64,000 bases of DNA from Chionis minor (taxonomy: Eukaryota; Chordata; Aves; Charadriiformes; Chionididae), in contig VZSF01011141.1 of the NCBI GenBank assembly GCA_013398295.1, positions 314,157 through 378,156 on the forward strand, given 5' to 3'. The position numbers were made by a program, and so were the translations under genes. The notes beneath the pieces were generated by a model that ran no database searches, was not told where the DNA came from, and was given only the letters and a program-made list of their open reading frames with translations. This document shows positions 14,999 through 43,633 of this stretch, in pieces (the first letter of the stretch is position 1; each line of letters starts with the position of its first letter).

Positions 14999-17067
14999 CC
15001 CCAGGTCAGAACTGGTGAATTCTCAGAATTCATTACACAGTCATCACACAGATGCACCGTAATACTCAGTAACGGCCATGTGTTCTGCAAACATATTTAA
15101 ACAGACAGATTTATTCATCTGCATATTAAAGGATGCTTCTATGTACTTTGGCACGGGATGCCATATGATTATATCTTATTTTCTAAGAAGACAGAAAATT
15201 GTTAGTCTTCTTGCATATGCCAGAATGGGCGCATACAGCTCATTTCAGAACAGGAAGTTTGGAATTTTGGTAATCTTGTAATAGAGTTGCGTTTGCATAG
15301 AGAAATTGGTTTGACTGAGTTATGAGATTCTTTAAGACAGACCCCAACTAGTATTTTTTGATTTATCTAAAACTGAAAACTGTTTGGATACTGTTGAAGC
15401 TCTGGAATGAGCTGGAGTATGACTTTTAGGACAGGATATTAAAACCACCCTATCAGTAACATACAAAATGTGATGATCCACCTAGGACAGCTGAACCTAC
15501 AAAGAAAATAAATAATGAGAGAAAGGAATGAAGCTTCAATGGCCATAAGCAAGAATAAAGAGGTACAGAAAGAGGGCGAAGCTCCATTTTGCTGAACTCT
15601 TCCACCCGAAGTCAGCAGAAGATTGAAGAACTCTGGGTATATGCTACGAAAGGCTTAAAGTTCACGGGGTACCACGCGCAATCTGAACACGCAAGGGCAA
15701 AGGTCTGCTAAAAAGAAATTTAAGCAATGCTTTGAAAAATTGATGTGGAATCTATCCCCAGTATGGGGCACCAGAAGGAGAACATTCACCAAATGCACTT
15801 GTGTTGTCAAGTGATGACTCACTAGGACTGCAACAAAACACCAACTGGTAAAGGCATGCCCAGGGCTTTACTTTCTTATGTTTCTGCTGCTGGAAGGAGG
15901 AAGTGCAGCTCAGGTATGGGGTGAAGTAGATCCCAGTTTCTTGACTTAAAAATTGCTGAGAGTAAATGAGGTCTGCAAGGCAAGACAAAGACAACTGCAG
16001 CCTGGTGCTTCTGCTTTCTTACTGCCTACAGTTGAAGGAACAAAAGATGTGCACACTAGAAAAATCAACTTCCCAGTGAATGGAAAAATTTTACTTATCC
16101 TGTTTTTTTCTGTTGACTCACCAGAGACCTTTCTCTGGCATTTTAAACAAAACCTCAGTCTTCCAACTGCCATTAGCGGCAAAATATCTGTCCACAGAGG
16201 GAACTCAGGGACCCACTCTGAGTAAGAAAAGAACTGATGTAGACCAGGGGAAGGTGTGAAAAGACCCTGGTTTAATATGAGAACTGTTTTTCACCCCTGT
16301 CTCTTGAAATATATGGTTGTAAGACTGTCACTTTCCACATGAACAGATACTGACTCCTGGAGTGAAATGAAAAGTCTGTGAAGCCCAGCTGATGAGCCTA
16401 CTTCCCACACCGCTGTCCCTGTGGCAGTCCATCCGTGTGTTTCTGACAGGTGAGCAGTCCACAGACCTAGGAAGAGGTCTCTCTTTTTTCTGACAGGATG
16501 CCAAACTACATGCCCTGGGCACATCATGACAAAACACGTGGTCATCACGTGGTTATCCTGGGAAGAGACATCACTGATGAGAACATCTATCATAATCCCA
16601 GCTCTCTGATGCTGCAGGCTTTGAGGTAAGTGAAGAATATTCTACTTTTGAGCAAGAAAGGGAGACCTGTGGCCAAACGACTATTCAGGCAGTCTGTGAA
16701 GAGGAGAACGGGGTCTCTTGTGGTCAGACAATGGCACCCACTGAAAGCGAATGTAGAGAACTTCAAGAGAAAGAACGGGAGGTGCGTATATCCCCCTCCT
16801 GGAAACGACTCCAGGCAGCTCTAAATTCATGGAGAGGGAAAAGACAGCCATAGGACAAAAAAGGGAAAGGGCAGTTTGCAGATTCCGTCTCTGACCCAGT
16901 TTCATGGAAGGACTCTGGTGCCACGGGAAGTCCCAGTCACCTGGCTAACCCCTCCTTGATTACATTATGACCAACCCAAAGTCCAGACAGACAGAAAATG
17001 TCACACACAACAGACGCTAATGCATAGCAAAACCACTGTGTTAAAAAGCCCGGCGTAACAGTGTTTA

Positions 17068-27775
<10,708 letters not shown>

Positions 27776-28854
27776 TCATGGCAAAATTAGTGCTGGATTT
27801 TTAAATAAAAATAAGGTTTACTCATAGCTCAACCACAAGATGCACCTTAAAAAGTCGTATAAAATGAGTGATAACATGGCTTGTCTTATGTAGATGGAAT
27901 CTGCAGATGTCACATACACTTTTGACTTTACCAAGGAAACATCATAAACCTTAGCAGAATAAGAGAAAGATTAAAATGACACATATGCTTGTTCAGACAT
28001 ATATACAAATACATGTAAGCACATGAAAAACACTGATATATCCAAGGAAGATGTATTTTAAAAGTCATACTAATGACTTCTCAAACCATGAAGTGCCTTT
28101 TAGTTAAAGCAGTTCATTTCCCACATTTGGAGTTCAGCTAGACTTACTTCCAAGTCCTGCATTACTTTTACCAGAACACCCTTTGGCACTTGTGCACGTA
28201 CCAGAAGAGCCGGTCAGCTTCCTGCTTCATCTCCTCTTCTCAGGTCACCTGCTCGTTAGTAGAGCTCACTTTTTTTTTAACGTTACCTCTGCCCATTAAT
28301 TGTCAGAGGGAAGTAATAATATTAAATACAATATTCCAGTTTACTATCAGAAAGAGAGTGAAGTCATACTTGTTGTATTCTGACCATATTTCTCTAAGTA
28401 TCAACTATTGTCTGCTGTCAGATGTTCTAGAAGGACCTTTGATCTGGCATGGCAGAGTTGCTCTTAACACTCAGCCCTATCCCTGACTTACCCATTTAAT
28501 CTACTTTGCCTCTGCTGGTACCAAAGGGCTTTAGAAGTGATCACAAACCAGAAGCTATGCAAGACAGACAGAGTGAAGAAGGTATCTCTGGGGAGGGCAG
28601 CATGGAACTTCTCTTTATGAAGTGCTTTTATGCCACAGCTCAGTGAACTAAGAAAATATACTTTTCTTCATAATACAGTACCTTCAGTGTCCCTTTAAAA
28701 CTTCTAGCCATAAATGCAGTTTGGCTAGGTACACTTGGTACAAAGATTTTGCAAGAATCATCTATGATGCATCTGATTTTGGACTTGAATCTGAACATTA
28801 TTCATTTTTACAAAGGAGCATCACTAAGGTCACCAAAGCCTATGAAGTAACAGA

Positions 28855-29324
28855 GAAGCTGGCCAGCAGATCAAGGAGAGTGATTTTTCTGCTCCGTTAT
28901 GAACTTGCAAGACCACATCTGGAAAAACATCTAGTTTTGGGTCCCCAAATACAAGAGAGATATTGACAAACTAGAATTAGTCCAGGTGAGGGTCACCAAG
29001 ACAGTTAAGGGGCTGAGCACACAGGATGAAACTCTGAGTGACTCTTCACAGAGGTATACAGAGAAAGGACAAGAAGTGACAGACAGAAATCACAGCAAGG
29101 GATATTCCTGTTAGTTAAAAGATAAAAATCCTTCACTGTGAGAGCGGTCAGGCGCTGGGACAGGTGCCCAGAGAGGCTGTGCATTCTCCACCCTTGACAG
29201 TACTCAAAACGCAACTGGACGCAAGCCTGAGCAGCATGATCTAAGTTGGCTCATCCATGATATGTTGGACGAAAAGACCTGCAGAAGTCCCTTCCAATGT
29301 GAATGATTGAATGTTTCTGTGATC
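28855..29324 (+). mobile_element. CR1-like retroposon fragment (old)
   Basis: Plus-orientation, diverged. Recognisable CR1 phrases are spread along it: the CAGCAG-ATCAAGGAG segment, GACCACATCTGGA, TCCAGGTGAGGGTCACCAAGA, CGCTGGGACAGGTGCCCAGAG and the CCCTTCCAATG end with a degraded TTCTGTGAT tail. It is truncated at the 5' end like nearly all avian CR1 copies. The 81-codon frame at 28721-28966 overlaps its start and is not a gene. Confidence 0.8.
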
Positions 29325-32258
29325 TTCCCTGAGTCATGCACCTCATTCTCCCTCCACAACAAAGAAGAAAACAATCCTAGTCTAACAGGATCTAAGAAGA
29401 AAATACAGACTGCCGTCTCAACTAAGAGTCTGTGCATAATGTAACACAATAGTTAAATTCTTAATCTCTTCCATCATTTATTTATACCTTACAGTGAATG
29501 ACATACAGGAGATTATTAAAATAAATACACTGGGAAGATGTATTTATATATCTTGACTGGAAAAATACTGTTGTATTTCTTGGAAGAATAAGATTTAAGC
29601 CCATAATGTCACATTCCTGAATGGGAGCGCTAGACATTATGAGGAAAGAATTCAAGATTCGAGGAAAGGCAAGGACAAGAAGGGAGTTAGTTCCCAAGCC
29701 TACTGATTAGGACATTTACCTGGAGAAGGACATATCTAGGTTCCACTGCCTTCTCCAGGGCACACTGGTTTGACTGAATGACTTGATATATATATGAAGT
29801 ATAAAGACGTATTTTCATAATGCAGAATCCAGATCCCTGTACACTCAGTACCCCCAAATGGAAGGTGATAAATCCTCCGTGAAACAGGAGGAAATCAAAT
29901 CTATCTCTCTCACTTCCTGGGAAAGTACTCAAATTATTCTGCTGTTGCCTGGAAGAAGATACTACTACTTTTTTCTCAAAGTAGGTGATGACTACTTCAA
30001 TGTCACAAAACCAATGTGCTTCTCTGCATGTGCGGAACAGAGCCAAACTTTCAGGCAGCAGCTAAGAAGAGATTTTCAGAACTGCAATTTGAGAATTTAT
30101 TCCAGATACCATTTTGGATTGGTCTGTCCTGATTTGGGTAAGGATAACATGCATTCTGTAGTAGTTTCTCTTTCAGCTAAAATTTTTATTTGCCCAGAAA
30201 TGACATGAAAATGGAGCAGCAATAATAATATCTAATGAATAATGCTCCCATGCTGTTTTTACTTTGTCCCTTCAGAACGGAGAGAGAGTTCTTGTTGACT
30301 AATCATTTCTATTCCCAGCATGGTGTTGATGTCAGTGAGGACACTGCAGGCAGTGTAGCGATCAATAAGGTCATATTATCTTAGTTCTTTCCCCATAAGA
30401 AGAACAGCAAAATATACTTTGGTAAAGGTAAAAATGTACAAAAAGATGCTTCATAGCCAGAATCCTCACGTAGCAAAAATCTACACTGGCTTCAAAAGAA
30501 GTTCTGAGTGTGCAAGAGTTCTGAACAAAAATAAAATTTCCTTGATTTTTCTGACAGAGTGGAAAAAAAAATCCCCAAACAAAACCCCAGAAATGAAAAG
30601 TCAAAAATTAAATAAGTGAAGATGAATGTTTACATTCTTACCACAAGTCTTCATATTTATAACATTTTACAACAAAACCAAGGCTCATTTCTATAGTAAT
30701 GTATTAAAACATCTGTTCTCAATGACTGTGTTTACTCTAATCCAGCAAAAATAAAATATTAAAAAAGCCTTGTTCTAAATACTTCTCTGAAAGTATCCAA
30801 CAACTGAAATAAATAACTTAAATTTTCATTTAGCATTAGCCATTACCAGTTGCTCCAGGCTTCTGCTGTACATGACTGCATAATTATCTGTTAATCAGTA
30901 CTGTAACTAATCACTGTACCTTGTAACTTCTGGATATTTAAAGCCAACTTTATTTCATTATGCTAATCTCTAAATCAGAATGAGCAGCTGTCTCTTACTT
31001 GAACGCAAGGTATGCATCTATTTTAGAACTGCAGAAGTCAGTAGTGCGTGTTTTTTTGAACAACTGTAGGCTTAATTACTTGATTTGCTTTTCGCCAACA
31101 GCAGGCTGTTGGTAAAGGAGCAACTGCATTTTCTTATCCTCCATTTGCTTTAGAAATGAGGTCAATGCTGATAAAAGGAAAACTTATTAAAAATTCAGCT
31201 ACGTAACATAAAAGAATGTGAGAAATTCTAATACTAGAGCAGTGAAAAAATTACCCACATGAGAAGTTCCTACTGCAGTTCATATTAGAAATTTTTATTG
31301 CAACGTTTGAAATTGTTTAGCTTTTCCAATATTCAACACATGCCTAATAAATACACTTCGTAGCCTCCTCCCACCAGAACTATGAGCAGCATCAGAGATC
31401 CAATAAAGCAAGAGGAAAATGTTAAAACCAGAACACGGAACAACCGCCTTATCACAGATGTTCATACACATACTCATACACCGGTTTATGCTCAGCATGA
31501 AGCCTTCCATGCCATTGAGACCTTGCAGCAGCTCCAGCTAGAGGACAGGGAGTTACAGCACCACCATTACAAATGAAGGTGGTCTTTCCTATCCAGAACA
31601 TTGTTTCCAACCTCTAGTTTGACGCGAACATCCCCTCCTCCCTCTTAACACACAGTTGAGCCACTTAAGCAGGAGAAAAGAGGTGTGGGCACAGTCTGCA
31701 TAAAGACCTGGTGCCATCTCCTAGTTGCAAAGGGTAACTTCACTGTGGGTACCAAACCAGGAGAGACCAAGCTATGCTGCATCCCAGAAACTGAATTGGA
31801 GCCAATATCCTACGAGTGATTCACCTCACCTAACTCTGGACATATGAGAGTGAGATGCCTAAACACAAAGCTTTTACCCAGGCTCCCTACAGGATTTTAT
31901 CCACCCTAGATTAAAGGTACTCATGTACGCATCAAATATGCTCAAATGTACTTATCTCCTGAGGCAGAATCCCTTAAGGATTCTCCTGACTTATCCCAGT
32001 ATGAGATGAAGTGCCCCTGGAGATAACTATTTGTCTCGCAGATACTCTGTGCTAATGAGTGCATTTGAAAAATCTTAATGTAGAGCAGGCACAATACAAA
32101 CACAGAAGGAAGTCCATGGGATGGGTAAGGAGCTGAGCCTTACACTGATGTGGGAGGGATGAACTTCTGAGCCCCTTCATACTCTCCTTATGGATAGCCT
32201 TTTGTTGCACATTTTTAGCATAAAGAGCAGCCAGAAGATGGCTTCAACATTACAAACC

Positions 32259-32275
32259 TTTTTTTTTTTTTTTTT
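32259..32275. repeat. T homopolymer
   Basis: Seventeen consecutive T on the plus strand. Confidence 0.9.
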
Positions 32276-32678
32276 CCTGGCTTGTAATGTGCTATTGCTT
32301 GCTATAAGCAGCAGAAAGAGTAAAGCCTATTTCAATTTTCATGTAATTTTTTTTTACTTGGTCAATAAATAAAATTGTAACTGATATTAAGTCTTGATCT
32401 GATGGGGCTTTATTACGAAGACAAGAAATCCTTTACGTGCGGAGAGTACTAGAGGCTTTGATTACTTATTTGAATTAATAGCTAGCAGAGATGGCAGAAG
32501 AGTGAAGTGCCTTGCTGTGTTTAATCTTAGGTTTTAGTTGGAGTAAGTCTTAAGGATCAAGCGATCCTGCTAGACAGCACGTGAACACGGTGAGTGCTGA
32601 AGCCCTGCGATATGATCTACTGTATCTGAAGGGATCTCTGAGACGCTGCACCTCACTGATGCAAATTTATTTTTACAG

Positions 32679-32915
32679 TGACACAGAAGGCATGTCATGT
32701 ATTCTCAAAGTGGGTGTTGCACTCTCAGCAGAGGGTCGCATGATCGGTGCAACACTTCACCGAAATAAGGAGCGTGGGCAGATTTGTAAGTTCAGACGCA
32801 CAACCTACTCATCAGGAAAGCGAGTTCATATGCTTAAGCAAGCCACAAACAAGAAAAATCCTTACTGTTTCGTAGATGTGAAGCCTTCAACGTTTTTTCA
32901 ACCTGTTCAAGCTAC
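32679..32915 (+). other. Unidentified candidate exon, antisense to EYA4
   Basis: A 237-nt plus-strand stretch open throughout, preceded by an acceptor-like tttatttttacag and followed by a donor-like gtaagatt. The frame reads DTEGMSCILKVGVALSAEGR, then a Lys/Arg-rich segment, and ends near FFQPVQA. Length divisible by three, phase 2 at both ends. It has about ten CpGs, more than the neighbouring intron. I do not recognise the peptide. It could be an internal exon of a nested antisense gene, an exapted element, or a chance frame. The frame also extends upstream to an ATG at 32581. Confidence 0.3.
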
Positions 32916-33341
32916 GTAAGATTCCTTTTCTTTGTCAATGCTACTCAATACTAAGGGAGTTTGTAACACATGATAAACTTACACAGTTTCTGGGAAACAC
33001 AGATACACAAGGCAGAGACAATATGGGAAATGCTATCTGATTTTCTCAAATAAGAATAGGGAGGAATAACAAAGGAACAAAGAAAAGTACAGAGGACATG
33101 CACAATTATCAAAACATCACCTGTCAATACTCTTCACACTTTTTTAAAAATACTTCCTGTATGAATTGTGTCGTCATAGATGTCCTGCAACTGTTGAAAT
33201 TTAATTTCAAGTTGCCTCTTAGCTTTTTCTTCCTAAATTTGCATTCTAAGACAACTGAATAACTTTTGATACTTTTATCAAGAAACAAGGGAACATGTAT
33301 ATCCCCATATCCGTTCCAAACTGTACCACAAACACAGGCAT

Positions 33342-33378
33342 GCACGCGCGCGCACACACACACACACATACACACACA
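33342..33378. repeat. (CG)n/(CA)n dinucleotide repeat
   Basis: A short CG-alternating segment running into CACACA with one ATA interruption, a candidate polymorphic microsatellite. Confidence 0.9.
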
Positions 33379-33877
33379 AATCAGCCTGAGGAAAAAGAAA
33401 AATATAAACTCATGCAATTAAAATTCCAGTGTTTTTAGTAAATTTAAGCAGCTTACATGAAGTATGAGGCCTTGCTTATCCTTTTCTACACAGTATTACC
33501 CATCCTTTGTACAAAATCATTATTGTTACACATTAGTTTTTCTGCTATACTTTTCAATGAGACAGTGCAGTTGTTAGAATGAGAATTAGGAAGATTTATG
33601 CCATGAGCTGATTCTGTGATTAAAACACATTTCCCCGCTATTCAGAGCCTAACCCAACCCCCCCCGTTTGTTAGTCTGTTGACAACTGCTCACAGTCTGT
33701 GGGTAAGGCAGATGCCACCCAGGCTGCATGAGCGAAGCCAGTGTCTCTGGAAGACACTGCTCTAAGAGGGCTGAGCCAGGAGGCTGGCAGGTCATAACCT
33801 CTGCCATAGATGCTGCACGCAACGCTGCCTTAGCAGGCTACCTAGGTGATGAATATATGACATGAGAATGAGCTAGA

Positions 33878-34219
33878 TCACAGAATCACAGGGGTTGGAA
33901 GGGACCTCTGGAGATCAGCTGGTCCAATCCCCCTGCCAGAGCAGGTCCACCTACAGCAAGTCACACAGGATGGTGTCCAGGCGGGTTTGGAATGTCTCTG
34001 CCACCTCTCTGGGCAGCCTGTTCCAATGCTCTGCCACCCTCCAAGTAAAGAAGTTCCTCCTCATGTTGAGATGGCACTTCCTATATTCAATTTTATACCC
34101 ATCGCCCCTTGTCCTATCACCACTGAAAAAAGCCTGGCCCCGTCCTCCCTGCACCCTCCCTTTCAGTATTTGTAAGCGTTGATGAGATCCCCCCTCAGTC
34201 TTCTCTTCTCCAGAGTAAA
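33878..34219 (-). mobile_element. CR1 retroposon fragment with ORF2 C-terminal remnant
   Basis: About 340 nt on the minus strand, with a 3' tail of CTGTGATTCTGTGA units at 33878. It includes the typical TTGGAAGGGACCTCTGGAGAT segment (as seen on the plus strand). A minus-strand frame (33951-34154) reads NMRRNFFTWRVAEHWNRLP, the conserved end of CR1 ORF2. It is 5'-truncated. The insertion is in the same orientation as EYA4. Confidence 0.93.
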
Positions 34220-35112
34220 GATCTTTAAGAACTTCCTATACAGTAAAAAGAATACAGGAAAGTGAGGGTGAAAAAGCAGGCTCTGTTCACCCAGTAAGGA
34301 TACCACACTCGTCTGACTGTGGCTGTGAATTCTTAAACCAGCCCACCAAGAGCTTCATAGCTCTGCACTATACTACGCATAATTTCAAATACATAATTCT
34401 AACTTTACGTTAGTCCCATTTATATTAAATGGGGGAAAATAAATTGGTGAGATGTTCAGGAACTTAGAAACTTAGCATGAAAAAAAAAGAGAAAGAAATC
34501 CATATTATGAATTGTGTTTGCAGAACACATAGAATGGAGCAGGTAAATGGCTGTGAACTGGGTTATAAGGATAATGAGAAAAAATGAAGAGCTGCCATTA
34601 CCCTAGGAATACAACTGCCTAAGAAAATACTGTGCTGTAGTGGATGTGCACAAGGGGGCAGAGTTGGGCAGGCAAATTCAGTCTCCTGATGTCGCATGAA
34701 AACTTCAAAACTTCAAATACTTCAACGCTATTTTCTTAAAGAGACTAATAACCGATTGCTCTACCCTTATTTGGCAAAATTAGTGAATTAGCAAGCACGG
34801 CTTGTACACATTTGAATAAAGCCAATGTAATCTACTAGCATGATTGGGGCATAATTAAATGAACAACAAGATCTTGTTTTAAATTCTATACCGCAACACT
34901 TCAGAACACGGAGATGGATACAGGAACGTTCCACAGTCAGTAATGGGACAGCTCATTGAATTTTTATTTCAAAATTTACTAAAGGTTTGTTTCTGTATGG
35001 TTGTTTTCAATACCAAAAGATCGCTACCAGCCTGTTGTAACTTTTTTCAGGCTTTTTCCTTCCACAGACAACCATCTCAGCCTGCAGAGAGCTTTATTTA
35101 ACTAACAAACTA

Positions 35113-37258
<2,146 letters not shown>

Positions 37259-37377
37259 TCAACTGATTCTTTAAAATATTTTCGTACAGTTGGGAAAACA
37301 AAAAAAAAAAAGCAAGCAAAACCCAGTCACATCAGCATTGCTCTAACTTCTACGCAAGGTGAAGTAGTAAGAGGTCA

Positions 37378-39442
<2,065 letters not shown>

Positions 39443-39509
39443 TTGGAGGGATATATCTGCGGAGAGTACTGGTGCGCTGATCTTGGGCTGTAGCCACTAC
39501 TTGTTATTA
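39443..39509 (-). CDS. EYA4: EYA4 coding exon e4
   Basis: 67 nt encoding [20 protein letters not shown] and a following Ser-Lys. It lies in the Tyr/Ser/Pro-rich transactivation region. The acceptor is ctgttttacag. The donor reads AA|gttagt, with no G at -1 and T at +3, so it is weaker than all its neighbours. The Lys codon is split across the junction with the next exon (AA|G), which confirms this donor over nearby alternatives. Confidence 0.93.
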
Positions 39510-40902
39510 CTGTAAAACAGAAAACAAAAGTACAGGAGTTAGAATCATCATGAGACCCATAGAGCCAAACAGTCTGAATACTAATGAAGCAACATGAGCA
39601 GAGAAGCTTATTGAAACGGACAACTTTTCAGCAAAGTAGACGTCACCTGAACTGCAACATCTTTATACAAAAATTAAAACACTCCCAAATCATTCATCGT
39701 TGTACAGAACTCTTTAGTTGGTACGGGCGTGTTGTGCTTTTTCAGCTTGACTGACATGTTTCCGAGGCATTTATTGCAGAGGCATGTATTTCATACATTA
39801 TCTGTGACCCGCATACCATAGATCTTTCAAATACGCAAGTTGTATTAAAATTGGTAGTTAAAAAGAATCTTGTGATTTAATGTACGGTATTGCACGGGAT
39901 GGCAATAGCATGCAAATACTTTTAAAGTCTCATATAAACAAGTTTAATTTTAATACTGGGTAGGAAAAATACATTTTATATGGGTGTGGTTAATTTTATT
40001 ACATCTTAGGTGATGGAAGATATCAGATTGACTAGTAGAAAATGAGTACCATTCCTTATCAACAGGCCAACTAGAACATAGCCACTAACAACAATATTCT
40101 TATTTCCAAAGTAAGCATAAATGGTCCTGTCCAGTAGCCATCAAAATCGTGGATGTCTGTACTATTCAAAGCTGCATTCTTCTGAGAAAGCTGACAGAAC
40201 AATAGTCATATCCCATTAAAATTTCATTCAGAAGTAGTGCTCACATTGGATTAATTCCAAGTGTTTGGAAGTTTCTCTTTCCTTTAGCCATCTGTCTTGA
40301 CTAAGACAGATGTATTCCAAATATATGTACTCTAAAGTGTTGAACCAATCCCTTCAGAGCAAATCCATACTGGGCAAACATACAGAGTGTCTTTATTAGG
40401 CCATCTGCTGTTCATTCACTTTTCAAAAGATTAAAGTAGTACACAACGAAGCACTGGAATTTCTTTAGTCTAATCAATCATAGTTGTACTTCAAAGTGTA
40501 CCCTCTTCCTGAGTCGTTCGTAATGGTAGGAGAAATGAACTTTCAGAATTATATAAGTGACAAATAGTTTTAGGTTCCTAACTATTTTATGAAACACGAT
40601 ATATTTCTACAACCAGGACTAATTAACATCTTGGAGATCTATTGCTTTGAACATATGCAGAACTTCATATTTTTAAAGCTAGTTTAGAACATGTAAGACT
40701 TAAAAGGAAAATACAGTAGATGAAAAACAATTAGCTGCCTTTTTACATGTGCAGTTGAGTATGGCTTGAAAATAAAGAAGAACTGGATAATAACTTCTGG
40801 AACATGTGCCACCAGATTTCATAAAAGAGTTGCTGAGCGAAAAGATATTGAGGGTTTCTTTGTGATGGAAATCTGCTGAATTTCGTTTTGGATGGATATT
40901 CT

Positions 40903-40921
40903 TTTGTTGTTGTTGTTGTTG
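40903..40921. repeat. (TTG)n microsatellite
   Basis: Six TTG units in tandem. Confidence 0.9.
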
Positions 40922-43617
40922 AGAGTCCCTTTCAGTGAGTTAAGCTCAATCTGCAGAGCGATCCACTAGGTGTGCGTACAGCTACTCCCCGAGTTAGACT
41001 AACCTACAGCTGCATATATCAACATAATCAGTCCATAGAACTCTACAGGATGCTTTCAGTTACTTAAGGCCTGAAGAGTAATTACTGTTCCCTGTTGCAT
41101 CCCTATGACCTTTCTGAAGACAAGCAATAGCTAACAGAGTGACCTTGGTGATTCTCAGGGCAAGGAACTTTTGTGATCCGTTATCAGCTTGTTGGATCTT
41201 TTTTGCTTGTACTGCTCCGTTTTTTGTCTGATCATTTGCTGGATGACAGCTCATTTGATTAATCAGTTTGGTTAAAGCACATTTACCATTCCACCACACC
41301 TGATGCAAACCACAAAAAAAGAATGACTGTTCATTTAAATCACTTGAGCTATCAAAACCTAGTGTTTTTCAGCAAAAACGGTCCTGCCTGATTTTTTATT
41401 CTTTCTGCATATACCTTACTTTATAGATTCAGACAAGAAAATAAATTCCTTTCCCCCCACTCCGACTATACTACTGGTTGTAAGGAAAAGAGAAAAAAAA
41501 AGGCAAGGGCCCCCAATGTAAATTGTGTATCCTTCAAACTAAAAGGTCTGTTCCTTTCACTCTTTCTCTCATAGCTTGTCCCGTTGATGTGTGCACTACA
41601 TTTTAGGCTGTGAGATGTTTGAGAAACTCAGGGTGTAAGACCTACCATAAGAGAACATTACGACTTGAGTAGAGTCTGTGGACTACACCTGTATCTCAGA
41701 TCAGATTGGTAATTCTAAGGGTTATCAAACTTAAACAACTTTCACTGCTGGACAGCCTCCTAACTCTACTTCTGAAGACTGTTAGCAATGGAGGAGATGG
41801 TAGAGGCAGGTTGTTACAGTTTTTATAACTGTCTCACTTTGTATAGTTATTTATACGAATGGGGTTAAACCCTGGTTTAGGTTGCTTATATTAAAAAAAA
41901 ATCAAGACTGTTTCTTCTCTGAAAAACTCAAATATTTCTAAGACTTCACTACTGGAATTTACCAGAGGAATGTTCCTAAAGGCATTTATAAGAGCCTTGA
42001 TTTCTCAAGTCTTACTACAGCACTGAGGGCATATTTCAGTCCCCACTAACGTCGATTCACAGAGGGGACAAGAATCTGACAACAAGCTCTTACCAGTTAC
42101 CCTGCTAGCTCAACTGGCCAAGGTGGCCAGAGAATTTAAACGAGCCTAAACCATTCTGACAGCATGCGTTCGGATTAGTATAGTAACAAAGGCTGGAATT
42201 TTGCATTTCTTCTTTACGCATCTGGAAAATTCTGTGCAAAGAGGTTAGGTTAAAAGGATCTCATTTAAATAACAAATCACAATGTCTACACACAAGGGAA
42301 CCAAATGTAGGTTATACAGCAGTGGCTTTTTCTAACTTTCCCTTTATAGCTTTCAGAAATTGTTTCCTATACGCTTTTTGTGTGTAATAAATACTAAGCA
42401 AAAAGGATGACGAGAACTTCAAATGTCTCCCTCCCCGCCCCATTAAAATGATGAACAGTTCTCAAATTAATCTGGTATTGTAAGCAATATAAACAGAAGA
42501 ATGCATGCGCTCACAGCACAGCAGTTGCAGCAAATTCAGAGAGTATGAAAATGCTCAGTCCAAGGCTGCTCTGCAGCTCTCCACATCCTGTGACTACCCA
42601 TGCCAACGGGAGTCTGCTGCAGGACCACAAAGCTTCAAATCGAGTGTACCCATAGTAATTACTAACTGTCACTCTTTGAATAAGAAGGAGGAGGAAGAGG
42701 GGTGCCCAGCGTGACTCTCCACCTGGCTAACCCTTGCTAGGAGGCACAGTTTTTCCCAGGGATAGCTCTGCAGGATGGAGGAATTGGAGCCCTGTGTGTG
42801 AGCTGCACCACGTGAGCTCCAGCCCTGAGCAGGAGCTTGCCCAATGGCCGGGCAAGGCCACCGCGGCTACCGTCACTCTCAATTCCACAGATCTACGTGC
42901 TTTGTTTTTCAACTTTTCAATCAAAGATTGGGATTCATCACAGTTCCCCATGAAGCCTAATCTCTCCCTCCTGCCCTACACCTCGGACCGTCTGTCTGAC
43001 CATCACCTTCTGCGTTACAGCTGGTCATTCGGGACCAAGCTGGCTACCTTACACCCCACAGGGCATGCTCAGCCTTCTGCTCACCTCCAGGACATCTCAG
43101 GTTTTGACTGCCCTTGGAGCGTGGAAATCAATTTCAATGGGCGGAATATTTGAAGGAGAGCATTTCTGCGTGGCAGACTCTCAAACGGGCCTCAGCACCA
43201 GGAGTTCTCCTTTCACTCCTGCCTAATTTCATGAAATATTTAATAACATACCTAAATCCTTCCCTGCTCAACAAAGGACGCTTGTGCCCCTCTGACCTAT
43301 GCATGTATAAGACAGAGTAGGTGATATCCTTGCTAGTGGCCTATATGTCTAGGCATCCTCACGAAATGAGCTCAGGGGGGCTCTGAAAGCTGCAGGAAAG
43401 TATGAGCATTATCAACTTGTCACAGTTGGGAATAACACACGTATGTAACTGATTATTAGGAAAAACCAAACTGTTCAGCATTGGCCTTTGTTATGCATTA
43501 TTTTCAGTTGCAGCTGGTTTGTCTGAAATGGCATCTTTCTCTGGTCAGTACTTATTTTCTTTGGCAACCCGCTAAACTTCCCAAATAACCAGTTAGGTTA
43601 AAAAGTCAGAGAAATAC

Positions 43618-43633
43618 TTTTTTTTTTTTTTTT
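43618..43633. repeat. T homopolymer
   Basis: Sixteen consecutive T on the plus strand. Confidence 0.85.

Noticed and set aside
33951..34154. 67-codon minus-strand frame with a conserved look
   Set aside because: It is the C-terminal remnant of CR1 ORF2 inside the retroposon fragment, not a host gene.
42734..43153. 139-codon plus-strand frame
   Set aside because: No domain or homology I recognise; GC-richer intronic patch without convincing acceptor and donor.
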